A stretch of 45,521 nucleotides of DNA from Aquifex sp. (lineage in GTDB: Bacteria; Aquificota; Aquificia; Aquificales; Aquificaceae): assembly GCA_003978875.1 (NCBI GenBank), contig QNXQ01000121.1, forward strand, positions 1 through 45,521, read 5' to 3'. The notes below the pieces were generated by a model. It was not told the DNA's origin. It ran no database searches and saw only the letters and a program-made list of their open reading frames with translations. The position numbers were made by a program, and so were the translations under genes. Below are positions 7,888 to 16,896 of the stretch, in pieces. Each line of letters starts with the position of its first letter. Positions within the stretch are counted from its first letter, which is position 1.

Positions 7888-9879
7888 ATGGAAAAAGTTC
7901 ACTCCTTTAAACTAATATCGGATTTAAAACCCGCGGGAGACCAGCCTAAGGCCATAGAACAACTCTTAAACAACCTGGAAAGGGGAGTAAAGGAACAAGT
8001 TTTACTGGGTGCTACGGGTACCGGAAAAACCTTTACACTTGCAAATGTAATAGCTAGGTACAATAAGCCCACCCTTGTGGTAGTTCATAACAAAATTCTT
8101 GCAGCACAACTATACAGAGAATTCAAGGAGCTTTTTCCCGAGAATGCGGTTGAATATTTTGTGTCTTACTACGACTACTATCAACCTGAAGCTTATATTC
8201 CTGAAAAGGATTTGTATATAGAAAAAGACGCAAGCATAAACGAAACCTTAGAAAGGTATAGACACTCCGCGACTATATCCGTCCTTGAAAGAAGAGATGT
8301 AATAGTTGTAGCATCTGTGTCTTGTATATACGGACTCGGTAAACCAGAACATTACGAAAAGCTCAGAATAAAGCTGGAGAAAGGTATAAGGCTTAACTTA
8401 AGTAAATTCCTGAGAAAACTTGTAGAGCTTGGATATCAAAGGAACGATTTTGCTGTAAAGAGGGCAACTTTTTCCGTGAGAGGTGACTGTGTAGAAGTCG
8501 TTCCTTCACAGACGGAAGATTACGTGGTAAGGATTGAATTCTGGGATGATGAGGTTGAAAGGATTGTTTTGATGGATGCTTTAAACAGACACGTAATAAA
8601 GGAAGTAGAAACCTTTTCTTTGTTTCCGGCATCTCACTACATAGCACCTAGACCAACCGTAGAACAAGCCCTTGAGCAGATAGAAAGGGACTTGGAAGAA
8701 AGGGTCAGATGGTTTAAAAAACAGGGAAGGGAAGTTGAAGCTCAAAGGCTTTATCAGAGAACTATGTACGACATTGAAATGATAAGGGAATTGGGTCATT
8801 GTAAGGGAATCGAGAACTATTCCAGATACTTTGATGGCAGAAAACCCGGAGAACCTCCATTTACCCTACTTGATTATTTTCCCGAAGATTTCCTTCTCAT
8901 AATAGATGAATCCCATATGACCATCCCACAGCTTAGAGCTATGTATAACGGAGATAGAAGTAGAAAAGAAAAACTGGTGAAATACGGATGGAGGCTTCCC
9001 TCAGCTCTCGACAACAGACCCCTTAAATTTGAAGAATTTCTGGAAAGGATAAATCAGGTAATTTACGTTTCGGCTACTCCGGGGGAATGGGAGATAAAAC
9101 GTAGTAAAGGGTGTATTGTAGAACAAATAGTAAGACCAACGGGACTACTAGACCCTGTTGTTGAAGTACGTCCCAAGATGAACCAACTGGAAGATTTAAT
9201 TAAGGAAATCAAAGAAGTGAAAAAGAGAAAAGAAAGAGCTTTGGTTTTAACAACCACAAAAAGGCTTGCAGAGGAAGTAGCAGATTACTTTACGGAAAGA
9301 AAAATTAGAGCAAAGTATATGCACTCAGACCTCGATGCCATAGAGAGAGCTCAGCTTATAAGAGAACTAAGAGAAGGAAGCATAGACGTAATTGTTGGAG
9401 TGAATCTTCTGAGGGAAGGCCTCGATTTACCCGAAGTTTCACTCGTAGCAATTCTCGAAGCGGATAAGGAAGGATTTTTAAGAAGTTATCAAGCATTAAT
9501 ACAAACGATAGGAAGAGCTGCAAGGAATGTTCACGGCAAGGCAATACTTTACGCGGACAGAATAACAAAATCCATGGAAAAAGCTATAGAGGAAACCTTA
9601 AGGAGGAGAAAAATACAAGAGGAGTATAACAGGAGACATGGAATTACACCAAAATCTATTCAAAAACCGGTAAAGGAACTCCTTGCCATAGAGGAATTGG
9701 ATTACGTTCAGCTTCCATCGGATATACCAAAAGGTATAAAATCGGAGGAAGACATAATAAAGAAAATAGAAAAACTCGAAAAGGAAATGTGGAAATACGC
9801 TCAGAACTGGGAGTTCGAAAAAGCAGCGAAAATAAGAGACGAAATTAAGAAACTAAAGAAACTCTTAGGATTAGAATAA
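7888..9879 (+). CDS. uvrB: UvrABC excinuclease subunit B
   Basis: UvrB verifies DNA damage handed over by UvrA and positions UvrC for dual incision. The Walker A motif GATGTGKT lies near residue 41, followed by the YYDYYQPEAYIP damage-binding beta-hairpin segment. DESHMTIPQL holds the motif II region, and motif VI is QTIGRAARN. The C-terminal UVR domain (ENWEFEKAAKIRDEIKKL-like) contacts UvrC. At 663 aa it is full length. The gene ends the dnaX run, and no terminator hairpin is evident for its own strand. Confidence 0.97.
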   Translation: MEKVHSFKLISDLKPAGDQPKAIEQLLNNLERGVKEQVLLGATGTGKTFTLANVIARYNKPTLVVVHNKILAAQLYREFKELFPENAVEYFVSYYDYYQPEAYIPEKDLYIEKDASINETLERYRHSATISVLERRDVIVVASVSCIYGLGKPEHYEKLRIKLEKGIRLNLSKFLRKLVELGYQRNDFAVKRATFSVRGDCVEVVPSQTEDYVVRIEFWDDEVERIVLMDALNRHVIKEVETFSLFPASHYIAPRPTVEQALEQIERDLEERVRWFKKQGREVEAQRLYQRTMYDIEMIRELGHCKGIENYSRYFDGRKPGEPPFTLLDYFPEDFLLIIDESHMTIPQLRAMYNGDRSRKEKLVKYGWRLPSALDNRPLKFEEFLERINQVIYVSATPGEWEIKRSKGCIVEQIVRPTGLLDPVVEVRPKMNQLEDLIKEIKEVKKRKERALVLTTTKRLAEEVADYFTERKIRAKYMHSDLDAIERAQLIRELREGSIDVIVGVNLLREGLDLPEVSLVAILEADKEGFLRSYQALIQTIGRAARNVHGKAILYADRITKSMEKAIEETLRRRKIQEEYNRRHGITPKSIQKPVKELLAIEELDYVQLPSDIPKGIKSEEDIIKKIEKLEKEMWKYAQNWEFEKAAKIRDEIKKLKKLLGLE

Positions 9880-9884
9880 AAGGA

Positions 9885-9906
9885 AAAAGCGGCCACCCTT
9901 AGCCGC
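9885..9906 (-). terminator. Intrinsic terminator of the iscA/erpA-like gene
   Basis: On the minus strand GCGGC pairs with GCCGC around an 8-nt loop containing the stop codon, followed by TTTTTCC. This is a standard hairpin plus U-tract at the end of the Fe-S carrier gene. Confidence 0.65.
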
Positions 9907-10249
9907 AAGAGAAGGAGCTTCCGCAACCACAGCTTCCTGTAGCGTTGGGGTTTCTTATAGTAAATCCACCACCCATAAAGTCTACAACATAGTCAAGCTC
10001 TGCACCGTTAACGTAAGGCATGGAGAATGGGTCTATTACAACTTTAACTCCATCGTATTCGAATACGTGGTCTCCCTCTTCTACGGTATCATCGAATCCC
10101 ATAGCGTATTGGAATCCGGAACATCCTCCGGGAACTACTCTGATTCTGAGTATAGGATTTTCAATATTATTTTCTTGAGCTACCTTTTTGATTTCCTCAA
10201 CAGCTTTCTCCGTTACTTTAAAAATAAATTGTTGAGTTTGTTCTTGCAT
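9899..10249 (-). CDS. A-type iron-sulfur carrier protein (IscA/ErpA family)
   Basis: A 116-aa protein that carries Fe-S clusters to apoproteins. The three cluster ligands are present: C43 in VVPGGCSGFQY and the C-terminal C107 and C109 in TGSCGCGSS. An extra cysteine is the penultimate residue. The ATG at 10249 is preferred over the GTG one codon earlier, as it follows GGAGGTAGGAG. IscA and ErpA cannot be told apart from sequence alone. No isc or suf neighbours are in the window. Demand is plausible given the many Fe-S proteins here (NapG, NapH, radical SAM enzymes). Confidence 0.92.
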   Translation of the reverse strand: MQEQTQQFIFKVTEKAVEEIKKVAQENNIENPILRIRVVPGGCSGFQYAMGFDDTVEEGDHVFEYDGVKVVIDPFSMPYVNGAELDYVVDFMGGGFTIRNPNATGSCGCGSSFSCG

Positions 10250-10303
10250 CACTCCTACCTCCTTTACTTAATTCTCAATTACTTTGAAAATAAAATATTA
10301 ATT

Positions 10304-11290
10304 TTACACCTTATTATTATGACCTTCTTCATAAGACAATACTTCCTCAATAAGCTTCAAGGCTTCCAATGAGGAACTTACCTTTGCTAGGTTTTTCCAA
10401 GCTATATCGTAAGCAGTTCCATGGTCGGGAGAAGTTCTAATGAAGGTAAGACCAAGAGTAACATTCACACCCTTATCGAAAGCTATCAACTTAAAGGGAA
10501 TAAGTCCCTGGTCATGATACATAGCTAAGAATACATCATCTTTTTCTCTATTTATAAAAGCCGTATCGGGGACAATAGGGCCCTCTACAAAAATTCCTTT
10601 ATTTCTTACTTCCTCTATAGCGGGAGTTATTTCTTCTATTTCCTCACGACCTAACTCACCCATTTCTCCTGCGTGGGGATTAAGTCCGAGAACTTTTATC
10701 TTAGGTTCTCGGCGAAAAAGTCTTTTATACTCCCTGTCTATTAATAGAACTTTTTCAATAATACTTTCTTTCGTTATTTTTCGGGGAACTTCCGAAATAG
10801 GGATATGGGTTGTAAGTAAAACGACTTTTATATCTTCGGAATACATCATCATAGCAAATTCTTTTGTACCAGAAGCATTGACAAGGTATTCGGTTTGACC
10901 GTTAAACTGAAAACCTGCTTTTTTTGCCCAAAATTTGTTTATGGGCATGGTTAATATTCCATGGATATTGCCTCTTACAGCATCAGCCGTTGCTCTAGCA
11001 AGGTATGCAACCGCAGCCTTGCCGGAAGCGGGAGAAGGTTCAGGAACGGGTACTTTTAATATATTTAAATCTATTAGATATATACCTTTATCTTTTATAT
11101 CTTCTGCTCTTTCAACTTTTTTATAATCCAGGTGTAAGCCAGTAAGATTTTGGGCTTCCTTTAGCGTTTTCTCTTCTCCGTATATTATGTAGGCAAAATC
11201 TCCTACAAAATGTTTTGAGATTTTAAGTATAATTTCTGGACCTACACCGGCAGGGTCTCCCAAGGTGATTCCTATTTTTTTAAGTTTCAT
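10304..11290 (-). CDS. pdxA: 4-hydroxythreonine-4-phosphate dehydrogenase
   Basis: PdxA oxidises 4-phosphohydroxy-L-threonine in the DXP-dependent pathway to pyridoxal phosphate. GITLGDPAGVGPEI is the N-terminal family signature. Metal-binding histidines lie in LLTTHIPI, NPHAGEMGELG and AMYHDQGLIPFK. The start is placed at the ATG at 11290, giving 328 aa, because the sequence before MKLKKIGIT is not family-like. It overlaps the 3' end of the upstream pterin gene by 11 bp, so the two are probably an operon. Confidence 0.95.
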   Translation of the reverse strand: MKLKKIGITLGDPAGVGPEIILKISKHFVGDFAYIIYGEEKTLKEAQNLTGLHLDYKKVERAEDIKDKGIYLIDLNILKVPVPEPSPASGKAAVAYLARATADAVRGNIHGILTMPINKFWAKKAGFQFNGQTEYLVNASGTKEFAMMMYSEDIKVVLLTTHIPISEVPRKITKESIIEKVLLIDREYKRLFRREPKIKVLGLNPHAGEMGELGREEIEEITPAIEEVRNKGIFVEGPIVPDTAFINREKDDVFLAMYHDQGLIPFKLIAFDKGVNVTLGLTFIRTSPDHGTAYDIAWKNLAKVSSSLEALKLIEEVLSYEEGHNNKV

Positions 11291-11645
11291 AATATTCGGC
11301 ACCGCAGTTTTCCGTTTCCCAAACAACCACTTTCACTACGGAAGGATACTTCTCTTTAACCTTATAGTAAAGCCATTTTGCTACATTCTCCGCACTAGGA
11401 GAGAAATCGAAAACCTCGTTCAGAAGCTTATAATCCGGGAGAATTTCTTTAAGATATTTATCTATCTCCACGAAATCTATTCCCATTCCTCCTTTATCGA
11501 GTTCATCAGCTTTGAGGTATACTTCCACAGTCCACGTGTGTCCGTGGAGTGGCTCAGGACTGCCGTGGTAATCGGTCAGAAAATGAGCTGCGTAGAACTT
11601 TCTTTTTACCCTTATAGTCCAAGGCATTCTACTTATTTTATTCAT
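11280..11645 (-). CDS. 6-pyruvoyl-tetrahydropterin synthase family protein, PTPS-III type (folate pathway)
   Basis: The fold has zinc histidines H21, H34 and H36 in the segments FYAAHFL and PLHGHTW. In QueD and classical PTPS a cysteine sits four residues before the HGH (CxxxHGH). Here that position is proline and a glutamate (E31) sits three residues before it, matching the ExxHGH pattern described for PTPS-III proteins. Those replace FolB by making 6-hydroxymethyl-dihydropterin for folate. The function follows from this motif and is not certain; a queuosine role is the alternative. The start at 11645 (121 aa) is tentative, and 11627 is possible. Confidence 0.82.
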   Translation of the reverse strand: MNKISRMPWTIRVKRKFYAAHFLTDYHGSPEPLHGHTWTVEVYLKADELDKGGMGIDFVEIDKYLKEILPDYKLLNEVFDFSPSAENVAKWLYYKVKEKYPSVVKVVVWETENCGAEYYET

Positions 11646-11683
11646 TTTCTGTGACTCATATTTCTTGATTTTTATCAGTAATA

Positions 11684-11712
11684 TTGACAAACTTTTCTAA
11701 AATTCGTAATAT
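11684..11712 (+). promoter_or_regulatory. Strong sigma-70-type promoter of the nap operon
   Basis: A perfect TTGACA (11684-11689) is followed after 17 bp by TAATAT (11707-11712). The predicted start at about 11719 lies directly before a perfect palindrome, so initiation is probably controlled there. Confidence 0.75.
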
Positions 11713-11721
11713 CCATATATA

Positions 11722-11747
11722 TGATGAACATCAGGTGATGTTCATCA
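11722..11747 (+). promoter_or_regulatory. Perfect 12+2+12 palindrome made of two TGAT-N4-ATCA boxes
   Basis: The arms TGATGAACATCA and TGATGTTCATCA are exact complements with a 2-bp centre. Each arm by itself is a TGAT-N4-ATCA dyad, the core of FNR/DNR-type sites (TTGAT-N4-ATCAA). It lies just after the predicted napA transcription start and 18 bp before the napA ATG. That position suits a repressor, or a 5' mRNA hairpin. Which regulator binds is unknown. Confidence 0.6.
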
Positions 11748-11765
11748 ATTTGGTGGAGGTGTAAG

Positions 11766-14636
11766 ATGGAACAAAAGAATAAAAGTGCAACAAAAGTAAG
11801 CAGGAGAGAATTTTTAAAACTCTCCGCAGCAGCTGCTGCAGCTGCTGCCGTAGGAATACCTGTTCCTGAAGATGTTCAGGCAGCTGCAAAAGAAGCCCAA
11901 AGTGGATGGCAATGGGATAAAGCTGTATGTCGTTTCTGCGGAACCGGTTGTGGAATAATGGTAGCTACCAAAAATGACAGAATCGTTGCGGTAAAAGGAG
12001 ACCCACTAAACCCGGTAAACAGAGGTCTCAACTGTATTAAAGGGTACTTCACCGCAAAGATAATGTACGGCGAAGACAGATTAACGAAGCCACTCTTGAG
12101 AATGAACGAAAAAGGAGAGTTTGATAAGAAAGGTAAATTCAGACCCGTAAGCTGGCAGAAAGCTTACGAAATAATGGTCAAAAAATTCAAAGAGGCGTAT
12201 AACGAACTGGGTCCGGAAGGAATTGCAATATTTGCTTCGGGACAGTACACGATAATGGAAGGATATGCAGCTGCAAAGCTTATGAAGGCAGGCTTTAGAA
12301 GCAATAACATAGACCCTAACGCAAGACACTGTATGGCTTCAGCAGTTGCAGCGTTCATTCAAACATTCGGTATAGACGAACCCGCTGGATGTTATGACGA
12401 TATAGAACTTACAGATACTTTCGTCGTTTGGGGCTCCAATATGGCAGAAATGCACCCAGTTCTATGGGCAAGGGTACTCGATAGAAAACTCTCAGACCCA
12501 GAAAGAGTAAAAATAGTGGTTCTCTCAACCTTCAGACACATGACCATGGACGGAGCGGATATAGACATAATCTTTAAACCTCAAACAGACTTACTTATTC
12601 AAAACTATATCCTCAGGGAAATAGTCTACAACCATCCGGAAGCAATAGATTGGGATTTCGTTAATAACTACTGTGCATTTGCAACGGGATACATAGACAT
12701 AGGCTACGGAATGAGAGGAAACCCCGATCATCCCAAGTATAGCAAGAAAGAAAAAGAAACGATGATTAAAGAAGTAGTAAAAGTTATCTCCAAAGACGAG
12801 GCTAAAGCTCTCAGCGTATACGGACTCAAAGAAGGCGATAAACTCGAAATGAAACACAGAAAACAGGCAGGAAAACACTGGGTAATTACCTTTGAAGAAT
12901 TCAAGAAAGCGCTAGAACCCTACACTCTTGACTACGTTGCAGAAGTTGCAAAAGGAGATCCCGACGAACCCTTAGAAGAATTCAAGAAGAAACTAAAAGC
13001 ATTGGCAGACCTTTACATAGAAAAGGGAAGAAAAGTAGTTTCCTTCTGGACAATGGGATTCAATCAACACACCAGAGGAACTTGGGTTAACGAGCAAGTT
13101 TATGCGATACACCTCCTCTTAGGAAAGCACGCTAAACCAGGTAATGGAGCTTTCAGCTTAACAGGACAACCTTCCGCTTGTGGAACAGCAAGAGAAGTAG
13201 GAACATTTGCTCACAGACTCCCAGCAGATATGGTGGTATTCAATCCTAAACACAGAGAAATAGCTGAAAAGATATGGAAGATACCCAAGGGAACCATTAA
13301 CCCGAAAGTAGGTTCGGATATCGTTCAAATAATGAGAGACCTCGAAGACGGTAAGATAAAGTGGGCTTGGGTTCACGTATGTAACCCATGGCAGGATACG
13401 GCAAATGCGAATCACTGGATAAAGGCAGCAAGAGAAATGGATAACTTCATAGTAGTATCCGACGCATATCCCGGCATTTCTGCAAAAGTAGCTGATTTGA
13501 TACTTCCTTCCGCAATGATTTACGAAAAGTGGGGAGCTTACGGAAATTCCGAAAGAAGAACACAACACTGGAGACAACAAGTTACTCCTCCCGGTGAAGC
13601 AATGCCGGATGAATGGCAGATTATAGAGTTCTCTAAGTTCTTCAAATTGAAAGAATGCTGGAAGGAATGGAAACTGAGAGATGGAACTGTTTTACCCAAT
13701 GTACTTGAAGAAGCTAAGAAGATGGGATACGACCCCGAAATGACTCTCTATGACGTATTGTTCTCCGAAGAAGCTTTCAAGAGGACAATACCCCACGTAG
13801 ACCTAAGATGGCCTCAACCTGTTGCTTATAACCCTGAAACGGGCAGATTACATTTAAATACATCCGCAGCTGGAGACAAGAGAAACGTCAAAGGTGTAGA
13901 CGGAAAGCCGTGGAAGGGATACGGATTCTTCATACAAAAAGCTCTTTGGGAAGAGTACAGACTGTTTGGTTTGGGACACGGACACGACCTTGCAGACTTT
14001 GATACCTATCATAAAGTGAGAGGACTCAGATGGCCTGTAGTTGACGGAAAAGAAACTCCTTGGAGATTCAACGCAAAATACGACCCGTATGCAAGGAAAT
14101 ACGGTAAAGGAAAAGAATTTGCGTTCTACGGTCCTGCACTTAAGAAGATACCTAAAGGTAGTTTACCCAAACTGGAGAATGGAGAATGGAAGGTTGAATT
14201 TGGAGAAGTAGTCGACTTAACCAACAGGGCAAAGATATTCTTCAGACCTTATATGGAACCTCCCGAAGTTCCCGATAAAGAATACCCGTTCTGGCTATGT
14301 ACAGGTAGAGTTCTGGAACACTGGCACTCCGGTACTATGACTATGAGAGTTCCCGAACTTTACAGGTCAATGCCCGAAGCACTATGCTATATGCACCCAG
14401 AAGATGCTAAGAAGATAGGAGTAAAAGATGGTGACATTGTATGGATTGAATCCAGAAGAGGTAGGGTAAAAGCAAGAGTTTCCACCAGAGGTAGAAATAG
14501 ACCACCGAGAGGTCTCGTATTCGTACCGTGGTTTGACGAAAGAGTTTACATCAACAAGGTAACCCTCGATGCAAGATGTCCTATATCCAAACAAACGGAC
14601 TACAAGAAATGTGCAGTCAAAATCTACCCAGCTTAA
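11766..14636 (+). CDS. napA: Periplasmic nitrate reductase catalytic subunit
   Basis: NapA reduces nitrate to nitrite at a molybdenum bis-MGD centre in the periplasm. A twin-arginine signal with SRREFLKLS begins the protein. The 4Fe-4S ligands are C55, C58, C62 and C90 (CRFCGTGC...LNC), and C189 in NARHCMAS is the expected Mo ligand. The C-terminal MopB domain follows. At 956 aa it is longer than proteobacterial NapA (about 830) and nearer the size of Campylobacterota enzymes. The ATG follows GGTGGAGGTGTAAG. It is the first gene of napAGHBLD. Confidence 0.95.
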   Translation: MEQKNKSATKVSRREFLKLSAAAAAAAAVGIPVPEDVQAAAKEAQSGWQWDKAVCRFCGTGCGIMVATKNDRIVAVKGDPLNPVNRGLNCIKGYFTAKIMYGEDRLTKPLLRMNEKGEFDKKGKFRPVSWQKAYEIMVKKFKEAYNELGPEGIAIFASGQYTIMEGYAAAKLMKAGFRSNNIDPNARHCMASAVAAFIQTFGIDEPAGCYDDIELTDTFVVWGSNMAEMHPVLWARVLDRKLSDPERVKIVVLSTFRHMTMDGADIDIIFKPQTDLLIQNYILREIVYNHPEAIDWDFVNNYCAFATGYIDIGYGMRGNPDHPKYSKKEKETMIKEVVKVISKDEAKALSVYGLKEGDKLEMKHRKQAGKHWVITFEEFKKALEPYTLDYVAEVAKGDPDEPLEEFKKKLKALADLYIEKGRKVVSFWTMGFNQHTRGTWVNEQVYAIHLLLGKHAKPGNGAFSLTGQPSACGTAREVGTFAHRLPADMVVFNPKHREIAEKIWKIPKGTINPKVGSDIVQIMRDLEDGKIKWAWVHVCNPWQDTANANHWIKAAREMDNFIVVSDAYPGISAKVADLILPSAMIYEKWGAYGNSERRTQHWRQQVTPPGEAMPDEWQIIEFSKFFKLKECWKEWKLRDGTVLPNVLEEAKKMGYDPEMTLYDVLFSEEAFKRTIPHVDLRWPQPVAYNPETGRLHLNTSAAGDKRNVKGVDGKPWKGYGFFIQKALWEEYRLFGLGHGHDLADFDTYHKVRGLRWPVVDGKETPWRFNAKYDPYARKYGKGKEFAFYGPALKKIPKGSLPKLENGEWKVEFGEVVDLTNRAKIFFRPYMEPPEVPDKEYPFWLCTGRVLEHWHSGTMTMRVPELYRSMPEALCYMHPEDAKKIGVKDGDIVWIESRRGRVKARVSTRGRNRPPRGLVFVPWFDERVYINKVTLDARCPISKQTDYKKCAVKIYPA

Positions 14637-14647
14637 AGAGGTGAGAA

Positions 14648-15487
14648 ATGACAGATAAAAAACCTGACCCGAAACGCAGGAAGCTCCTCGTGGGCTTCCT
14701 GCAGGGTATCGGTTTTTCCATCGTAGGTGGTGTAGTTTGGTCTGCTATAGTCACAGAAAACAAAAAAGACCCTTTGGTTCTAAGACCACCCGGTGCCTAT
14801 CCCGAAGAAGAGTTTCTAAAGAAATGTATAAAATGTGGTCTCTGCGTAATAGCCTGTGCAAATAGGGAAAATGTACCCTTCGATAGACAAGGAAATAAAA
14901 TGGTAACACTGAAACTCGCAACTCCCGGTGATGGAAAACCTATTGGAACACCTTACTTCATACCGAGACAGGTTCCATGTTATATGTGCATTGACATCCC
15001 GTGTGCTTTCGCGTGCCCGACAAAAGCCCTTGACGTTGAGCTTTTGAGAAACGAAAAGGGAGAGGTTGATATAAACAAAGCCCGTATGGGAGTTGCAGTA
15101 GTTGATTACAACAGCTGCATAGCATTCTGGGGATTGCAATGCGACGCCTGTGTAAGAGCCTGTCCATTAATGTACAAAGCAATCTATATAGATGTGAGGA
15201 GAAACAGAAGAACGGGTAAACATGCCATGCTCGTCCCGGTTGTAGACCCGGATTACTGTACAGGTTGCGGACTATGTGAATTCGCATGTCCCACAGATAA
15301 ACCTGCCATATTTGTCCTACCCAGAGATGTAGCTCTCGGAAAGATAGGTAAACACTACGTAAGAGGCTGGATGGAAACGGAAGAAAACGTAGAAGAGAAG
15401 ATAAAAGAAAGAGAAAAAGAACTGCAAAAGTGGCAGCCCAAAACACCTGAGGATTATTTAAATACGGAGGATTTGCTTAATGAGTAA
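14648..15487 (+). CDS. napG: Quinol dehydrogenase ferredoxin subunit NapG
   Basis: NapG is a periplasmic ferredoxin that with membrane NapH passes quinol electrons to NapB/NapA. An RRKLLVG twin-arginine-like signal and a hydrophobic stretch lie at the N-terminus. Four 4Fe-4S motifs follow in order: CIKCGLCVIAC, CYMCIDIPCAFAC, CIAFWGLQCDACVRAC and CTGCGLCEFAC. It has 279 aa. The start follows GAGGTGAG, and the 3' end overlaps napH by 8 bp. There is no napC in the operon, so NapGH is the likely quinol oxidase. Confidence 0.93.
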   Translation: MTDKKPDPKRRKLLVGFLQGIGFSIVGGVVWSAIVTENKKDPLVLRPPGAYPEEEFLKKCIKCGLCVIACANRENVPFDRQGNKMVTLKLATPGDGKPIGTPYFIPRQVPCYMCIDIPCAFACPTKALDVELLRNEKGEVDINKARMGVAVVDYNSCIAFWGLQCDACVRACPLMYKAIYIDVRRNRRTGKHAMLVPVVDPDYCTGCGLCEFACPTDKPAIFVLPRDVALGKIGKHYVRGWMETEENVEEKIKEREKELQKWQPKTPEDYLNTEDLLNE

Positions 15488-16364
15488 TGCTGTAGCTATT
15501 ACAAAATCTCAAGAAAGAGAGGGAGAAAAAACTAAATCTTTTCTTGCACGAAATAAGTACCTGATACTCCGTAGAATTACCCAAATAGGCATACTCGGCC
15601 TTTACATAGGCGGAAACTATCTAGGTTGGAAAATCCTTCAGGGAAATCTGAGCACTTCCAAGTTCTTGGAGGTAATTCCGTTATCAGACCCGTACGCAGT
15701 TCTTCAGATGTTCTTCTCGGGAGCAATAGTAGGAGTGGATGTGATAATCGGAGCTTTGTTGATACTGGCTTTCTACGGACTTATAGCCGGCAGGGCATTC
15801 TGCAGTTGGGTGTGTCCCGTAAATATGTTTACAGATGCGGCAAACTGGATAAGGGTAAAAACCGGACTTCACAAAGAAGAAAAAAGGATTAACATCCCCC
15901 GCAGTACAAGGTACTGGTTCTTAGTTTTAGGTTTGATACTTTCACCTATTTTGGGAGTACCAGCTTTTGAATTCATTAGTCCTATATCCGTGACCCACAG
16001 GGGAATTATTTTCGGAATCGGACTTGGCTGGACGTTAATTTTGGCTATATTCCTTTTTGACCTTTTTGTAGTAAAAAACGGCTGGTGCGGTCATTTATGC
16101 CCTCTAGGAGCTTTCTATTCCCTTATAAGTAAACCCGCATCGCTACTGAGGGTAGGATACGACCTAAATAAGTGTACCGAGTGTATGGAGTGTAAACGTG
16201 TATGTCCGGAAGTACAAGTCCTATGGATGATAGGTAAAGAAAACAAACCCGTCCTATCTGGTGAATGTACAAACTGCGGAAGGTGTATAGATGTTTGCCC
16301 TGAAAATGCCCTTTTTTACACTTTAAGGTTTAAAAAATCAGGAGGTGATAAAAATGAAACTTAA
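15480..16364 (+). CDS. napH: Quinol dehydrogenase membrane subunit NapH
   Basis: This 294-aa polytopic protein has about four transmembrane helices. It carries two cysteine motifs on the membrane segments (CSWVCPVN and CGHLCPLG) that are typical of NapH/NosR/RdxA-type proteins. Two C-terminal ferredoxin clusters (CTECMECKRVC and CTNCGRCIDVC) sit on the cytoplasmic side. It oxidises quinol together with NapG. The start lies in the napG 3' end, and its own end overlaps the napB start by 11 bp, so the cluster is translationally coupled. Confidence 0.93.
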   Translation: MSNAVAITKSQEREGEKTKSFLARNKYLILRRITQIGILGLYIGGNYLGWKILQGNLSTSKFLEVIPLSDPYAVLQMFFSGAIVGVDVIIGALLILAFYGLIAGRAFCSWVCPVNMFTDAANWIRVKTGLHKEEKRINIPRSTRYWFLVLGLILSPILGVPAFEFISPISVTHRGIIFGIGLGWTLILAIFLFDLFVVKNGWCGHLCPLGAFYSLISKPASLLRVGYDLNKCTECMECKRVCPEVQVLWMIGKENKPVLSGECTNCGRCIDVCPENALFYTLRFKKSGGDKNET

Positions 16365-16896
16365 AAAAGCTCTTTTGGTTTTCTTAGGTTGTTCATCTTT
16401 GGCATCTCTTATTGTAGCTAAAGAGGTTATAGCTCCGGAAGAATTAGGGATTAGAAAAGCTCCATTAGAAAAAGAAGTAGTAACTCCTCCTAAACTGGAG
16501 TATCCAAAAGCTCCTCCCGGGCAATCTAAAAGGTTTAAAAGAGCTTACGAAAATGCTCCCCCCCAAATTCCTCACAGCATAGAAGGTATGTTCCCTATAA
16601 CTCTCAAAAACAATGCTTGTTTAAGTTGTCACATGCCCGACGTAGCGAAGCAAATAGGTGCTACACCACTACCTCCCACCCACTTTATGGATTTCTACTA
16701 TTTACCGAAGGGTAAAGCTCCACAGCTCACGGATGTTGACAAGGCAAGGTGGAATTGTTTACTCTGTCACAGACCCCAAGCAAACGTCAAACCGGTTGTG
16801 AAAAACCTATTTAAGCCAGAGTTTAGAGTTCCACAAGCCAAAGAAAGGTCAAGACTACACGAAGTCATATACGAGGGTGTAGGTGTGAAGAAATGA
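16354..16896 (+). CDS. napB: Diheme cytochrome c subunit of periplasmic nitrate reductase
   Basis: NapB is the electron-transfer partner of NapA. A signal peptide (MKLKKALLVFLGCSSL) leads a mature protein with two heme c sites, CLSCH and CLLCH. The Pro-rich segment before the first heme resembles NapB. The ATG at 16354 is chosen over the GTG at 16345, since AGGAGGTGA lies 8 nt before it. It is 180 aa. The stop overlaps the napL start as ATGATG. Confidence 0.9.
   Translation: MKLKKALLVFLGCSSLASLIVAKEVIAPEELGIRKAPLEKEVVTPPKLEYPKAPPGQSKRFKRAYENAPPQIPHSIEGMFPITLKNNACLSCHMPDVAKQIGATPLPPTHFMDFYYLPKGKAPQLTDVDKARWNCLLCHRPQANVKPVVKNLFKPEFRVPQAKERSRLHEVIYEGVGVKK

Noticed and set aside
10067..10372. 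Long plus-strand frame opposite the Fe-S carrier gene
   Set aside because: Antisense shadow with Ser/Leu/Phe-rich composition; the minus strand has the clear IscA-type cysteine motif.
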